Part shown: positions 59,241 to 64,000 of the stretch, piece by piece
Position numbering within the stretch: the first letter of the stretch is position 1
Layout of the letters: each line of letters opens with the position of its first letter
Assembly: GCF_002575655.3 (NCBI RefSeq)
Contig: NC_053037.3
Coordinates: forward strand, 253,737,135 to 253,801,134
Direction of reading: 5' to 3'
DNA from: Aegilops tauschii subsp. strangulata
Lineage: Eukaryota; Streptophyta; Magnoliopsida; Poales; Poaceae
DNA: 64,000 nt
Translations under genes and position numbers: made by a program
Notes under the pieces: model-generated
Databases searched by the model: none
Told to the model about the DNA's origin: nothing
What the model saw: the letters and a program-made list of their open reading frames with translations, nothing else

Positions 59241-62200
59241 ATGGCAGGATCACAAGCCGATGAGACTGATTGGGAGAACATGACGAACAAGGAGTTGCAT
59301 GATAAATTTCAACAAATGATGAGTGGCCAGGTGGGAGATGTGCTAAACAGATTTGAAGAGGCTATGGAGAAGATAGATGCCGTGGAGAAGTCGTTCGAGA
59401 CAAAGCTGGATAACAAGTTTACTGAATTACTCAAGCGTCTTCGCCAACCACCACCGGCTGCATATGTCGCACCTCTACAACAACAACAACCACATCTCCA
59501 ACGCCGCCTTCCAAATCAAGTGGGACGAGCACAGCGCGTTCCAATTGAGACTGGTCAAAATTCGGGTGCCGCTGCACCTACTGTTGATGCTTCTTTGGCT
59601 CCTGCTACTGCGGCGGCTGAGGAGGATGACGATTATGCGGGCGATTATGAGGATGAGGTTGATCAAAATCAGAACTACGTGCAGCCACCAGCACCACCAC
59701 CAGCAGGTCGACCTCAGGTATATATTCGCAACGGTAGGCCGGCACCACCACCTCAGGTACGAGATCATGACCATCTCCCTAAACTGAAATTGAATATTCC
59801 ACCATTTGAGGGTAGATATGTTCCTGATATATATCTTACTTGGGAGTTAGAAACTGAACAACGATTTACATGTTTACAATATCCTGAGGAGAGACGTGTT
59901 CCTGCTGCTGTTTGTGCTTTCACTAGCTTTGCATGTGTTTGGTGGTCTGAACATTGTAGATTATATCCTGTTCCAGCTACTAGGGCTGCTTTGAAAACTG
60001 CTATGCGTACTCGTTGGGTTCCACCATATTATCAACGTGAATTACTTCAAAAATTGCAGCGCTTAAGACAAGGGAAAAATTCTGTAGAAGAATATTATCA
60101 AGAATTACAAACTGGCATGATTAGATGTGGTATTGTTGAGGAGAATGAAGCTATGCTTGCACGTTTTATGGGTGGATTAAATAAAGAGATTCAGACCATT
60201 CTAGAGTATAAGGATTATAATAATATCACTCGTTTATTCCATCTTGCTTGTAAAGCTGAACGTGAAGTGCAGGATCGACAGGCATTGGCGCGAACTAACT
60301 TTTCTGCAGGTCGACCTTCATCATGGACACCACGTGCATCCTCTACTTCCACTTCACCATCACCTCCATCAGGTGCCACCTCCAGCCGTGATACAAGAAA
60401 GCAGGCACAACCACCACTCTCTGCCAAGAGCACACCTGCGGGCCTGCGCAGAGCTCTTCTTCTTCCATGGCGTCAACAGGGCACACAAGTGATATTATTT
60501 GTCGTCGTTGTAAGGGAAGAGGACATTATGCGAGAGAATGCAAATCTCAGCGTGTGATGATTGCTACTGAGGATGGTGGGTATGAGTCCGCTAGTGACTA
60601 TGATGAGGAGACTTTGGCTCTTATTACACGTGAAGAACATGGTGGAGATGATTTTGAAAATGAGACGCAATACATGGCTCCTGAAGACGCTGACAGGTAT
60701 GAATGTTTAGTTGCTCAACGTGTTTTGAGTGTGCAGGTCACACAAGCAGAGCAAAATCACAAAGGGAGTTGTGAAGGAACATTCTGTTCGCGTCATCATA
60801 GATGGAGGGAGCTGTAACAACTTGGCTAGCATGGAGATGGTGGAGAAACTATCTCTCACCACAAGACCACATCCACATCCTTACTACATCCAATGGTTCA
60901 ACAATAGCGGCAAGGTTAAGGTAACACGTACTGTTCGTGTGCATTTTAGTATCTCTACATATGCTGATTATGTTGATTGTGATGTGGTACCCATGCAAGC
61001 ATGTTCCTTATTACTTGGTAGACCATGGCAATTTGATAAAAATTTCTGTACACCATGGTAGAAACAATCAGTATACTCTTGTTCATAAGGATAAAAATAT
61101 TACTTTGCTTCCTACGACTCCTGATTCCATTTTGAAAGATGACATTAATAGAGCTAATAAAGCAAAACAGGAGAAAAATAAGAGTGAAAATCAGATTGTG
61201 GCCAAAGAATTTGAGCAACAAATGAAACCTAATAATAAACCATCTAGTGTTGTTTCTGAAATTAAATTGAAAAGTGCATGTTTACTTGCCACAAAATCTG
61301 ATATTGATGAGCTAGATTTCAACAAATCTGTTTGCTATGCTTTTGTTTGCAAAGAGGCATTATTTTCATTCAAGGACGTGCCTTCCTCTTTGCCCCCTGC
61401 TGTCACTAACATTTTTCAGGAGTTCGCTGACGTCTTCCCACAAGACGTGCCACCGGGATTACCACCTATTTGAGGGATTGAGCATCAAATTGATTTAATT
61501 CCCGGTGCATCGCTACCCAACCGTGCACCATACCGTACCAATCGAGAGGAGACGAAGGAGATTATGCGTCAAGTACAGGAGCTGCTCGACAAAGGTTATA
61601 TACGTGAATCTCTTAGTCCTTGTGTTGTTCCTATTATACTAGTGCCTAAAAAGGATGGTACGTCGCGTATGTGTGTTGATTGTAGAGGCATTAATAATAT
61701 TACTATTCGTTATCGTCATCCTATTCCTAGGCTAGATGATATGCTTGATGAATTGAGTGGCTCTACAATATTCTCCAAAGTTGATTTGCGTAGTGGATAC
61801 CATCAAATTCGTATGAAATTGGGAGATGAATGGAAAACTGCATTTAAAACTAAGTTTGGTTTATATGAGTGGTTAGTCATGCCTTTTGGGTTAACTAATG
61901 CACCTAGTACTTTCATGAGACTAATGAACGAAGTTTTACGTGCTTTCATTGGACGATTTGTGGTAGTCTATTTTGATGATATACTGATTTATAGCAAATC
62001 TTTGGAAGAACATTTGGAACATTTACGTGTTGTTTTTATTGCTCTACGTGATGCACGTTTGTTTGGTAACCTTGGGAAGTGCACCTTTTGCACCGACCGA
62101 GTATCTTTTCTTGGCTATGTTGTTACTCCACAGGGAATTGAAGTTGATAAAGCCAATATTGAAGCTATTGAGAGTTGGTCGCAGCCCAAAACGGTCACAC

Positions 62201-64000
62201 AAGTGCGGAGTTTTCTTGGACTCGCTGGTTTCTATAGGCGTTTTGTGAGAGATTTTAGCACCATTGCTGCACCTCTCAACGAGCTTACAAAGAAGGATGT
62301 GCCTTTTGTTTGGGGTACCGCACAGGACGAAGCCTTCACGGTATTGAAAGATAAGTTGACACATGCTCCTTTACTCCAACTTCCTGATTTTAATAAGACT
62401 TTTGAGCTTGAATGTGATGCTAGTGGAATTGGATTAGGAGGTGTGTTATTACAAGATGGCAAACCTGTTGCATATTTTCTGAAAAATTGAGTGGGCCTAG
62501 TCTGAATTATTCTACTTATGATAAAGAACTATATGCTCTTGTTCGGACTTTAGAAACATGGCAACATTATTTATGGCCCAAAGAATTTGTTATACATTCT
62601 GATCATGAATCTTTGAAACGTATTAAAAGTCAAGCTAAACTGAATCGTAGACATGCTAAATGGGTTGAATTCATTGAAACTTTCCCTTATGTCATTAAAC
62701 ACAAGAAGGGTAAAGAAAATGTTATTGCTGATGCATTGTCTCGTCGCTATACTATGCTTTCACAACTTGACTTCAAAATATTTGGTTTGGAGACCATCAA
62801 AGATCAATATGTGCATGATGCTGATTTTAAAGATGTTTTGCAGAATTGTAAAGAAGGAAGAACCTGGAACAAGTTTGTCGTTAATGATGGATTTGTATTC
62901 CGTGCTAACAAGCTATGCATTCCAGCTAGCTCTCTTCGTCTTTTGTTGTTGCAGGAGGCGCATGGAGGAGGATTAATGGGACACTTTGGCGTGAAGAAGA
63001 CGGAGGACGTACTTGCTACACATTTCTTTTGGCCAAAGATGAGACGGGATGTTGAGCGTTTTGTTGCTCGCTGCACTACATGTCAAAAAGCTAAGTCACG
63101 ACTCAATCCTCATGGTTTATATATGCCTTTGCCTGTACCTAGTGTTCCTTGGGAGGATATATCTATGGAGTTTGTTTTAGGTTTACCTCGAACAAAGAAG
63201 GGGAGGGATAGCATATTTGTTGTCGTGGATAGATTCTCAAAAATGGCACACTTTATACCATGTCATAAAAGCGATGATGCTGTTAATGTTGCTGATTTGT
63301 TCTTCCGTGAAATTATTCGTTTGCATGGTGTGCCAAATACTATTGTTTCAGATCGTGATACTAAATTTCTTAGCCACTTCTGGAGATGTTTATGGGCTAA
63401 GTTGGGGACTAAACTGCTTTTTAGTACTACTTGTCACCCCCAAACTGATGGACAAACTGAAGTAGTCAATAGAACATTGTCTACTATGCTTAGGGCTGTT
63501 TTGAAGAATAATAAGAAAATGTGGGAAGAATGCTTGCCTCATATTGAGTTTGCTTATAATCGTTCATTGCATTCTACTACTAAGATGTGCCCTTTTGAAA
63601 TTGTGTATGGTTTCCTACCTCATGCACCTATTGATTTGTTGCCTCTTCCATCTTCGGAGAAGGTTAATTTTGATGCTAAACAACGTGCTGAATTGATCTT
63701 AAAAATGCATGAGTTAACTAAGGAAAACATTGAGCGTATGAATGCTAAATATAAACTTGTTGGAGATAAGGGTAGAAAACATGTTGTGTTTGAACCTGGA
63801 GATCTTGTTTGGTCGTGTAAGGATAGATTTCCTTATTTGCGCAAATCAAAGCTAATGCCACGTGCTGATGGTCCTTTTAAGGTGTTAGAGAAAATAAATG
63901 ATAATGCATATAAACTTGAGCTGCCTGCAGATTTTGGGGTTAGTCCCACTTTTAACATTGCAGATTTGAAGCCATATTTGGGTGAGGGAGATGAGCTTCC
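59241..64000 (+). pseudogene. gag-pol: A6 gag-pol polyprotein, 3' end beyond window
   Basis: It starts at ATG 59241. Gag is open to about 60440, where one C is lost. The knuckle ([14 protein letters not shown]) is in the next frame. About 20 bp are missing near 60758, one T is added near 61043, and CGA has become TGA at 61471-61473. RT (YFDD) and most of RNase H are open to about 62470, where one base is lost. From there the frame stays open to the window end. It covers the RNase H end, an intact HHCC finger and the integrase core. The first catalytic Asp of the core (MDF in other copies) is Glu here (codon 63168-63170). A 6-bp in-frame loss lies near 63815. Confidence 0.93.

Larger units (their letters stand above)
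57109..64000 (+). mobile_element. Retrotransposon A6, runs off the window
   Basis: It has a complete 5' LTR (57109-58025), a primer site (58028-58038), an A1-type leader and gag-pol up to the integrase C-terminus. The polypurine tract and 3' LTR are beyond 64000. The left flank ggtgg (57104-57108) is the expected TSD copy. It is inserted in the A5 leader. Confidence 0.94.

Noticed and set aside
1..64000. Host protein-coding genes, tRNAs or bacterial-style operons
   Set aside because: Every long ORF and nearly all intervening DNA belongs to families A, B or C. Nothing outside them was found.

Overview
This window is plant nuclear DNA, almost certainly from a grass (Poaceae), and it consists of nested LTR retrotransposons from end to end. 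I found no host gene, tRNA, rRNA or CRISPR array. Three families account for practically every base.

Family A is an autonomous Ty3/gypsy element of about 7.1 kb. Its LTRs are 917 bp (TGATGAGG...CTCTATCA), its primer site is of the tRNA-Met type, and its polyprotein order is gag, protease, reverse transcriptase, RNase H, integrase. The last ~100 codons lie inside the 3' LTR. The protein motifs, the tRNA-Met primer site and the LTR overlap resemble CRM-type (centromeric) chromovirus retrotransposons, but I see no canonical chromodomain, so that placement is tentative. There are six copies: A1 (1-7399, +), A2 (7400-14162, -), A3 (26167-34131, -), A4 (36009-43117, +), A5 (50189-57108, -, old, in pieces) and A6 (57109-64000, +, runs off the window). 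All six coding regions are broken.

Family C is a non-autonomous relative of A. It has ~980-bp LTRs, the same termini and polypurine tract, a shared leader hairpin, and a gag-like ORF with no enzymes. C1 (50948-55712, +) keeps an uninterrupted ORF. C2 (18293-20594, -) is a deletion derivative.

Family B is another non-autonomous element with ~930-980-bp LTRs (TGATGCGG...CTACATCA), a ~2-kb leader and two overlapping ORFs. ORF1 is gag-like and low-complexity. ORF2 is Cys/His/Met-rich and carries what looks like a decayed reverse-transcriptase block. B forms a tandem chain of three internal regions joined by shared LTRs (14163-17440, 17441-35128, 35129-48637). The chain ends at an inverted B-LTR rearrangement (48638-50188).

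Insertion history read from target-site duplications (TSDs) and disrupted sequences: the B chain was invaded by A2 (unit 1 leader), C2 (TGTGA, unit 2 leader), A3 (TTTCC, just before the unit 2 polypurine tract) and A4 (TAAGG, unit 3 leader). A1 then landed in the 3' LTR of A2. At the right, old A5 was cut by an inverted B LTR, by C1 (ATACC) and by A6. The likely biology is an autonomous A family supplying enzymes to C, and possibly to B, in a heterochromatic, perhaps pericentromeric, domain.
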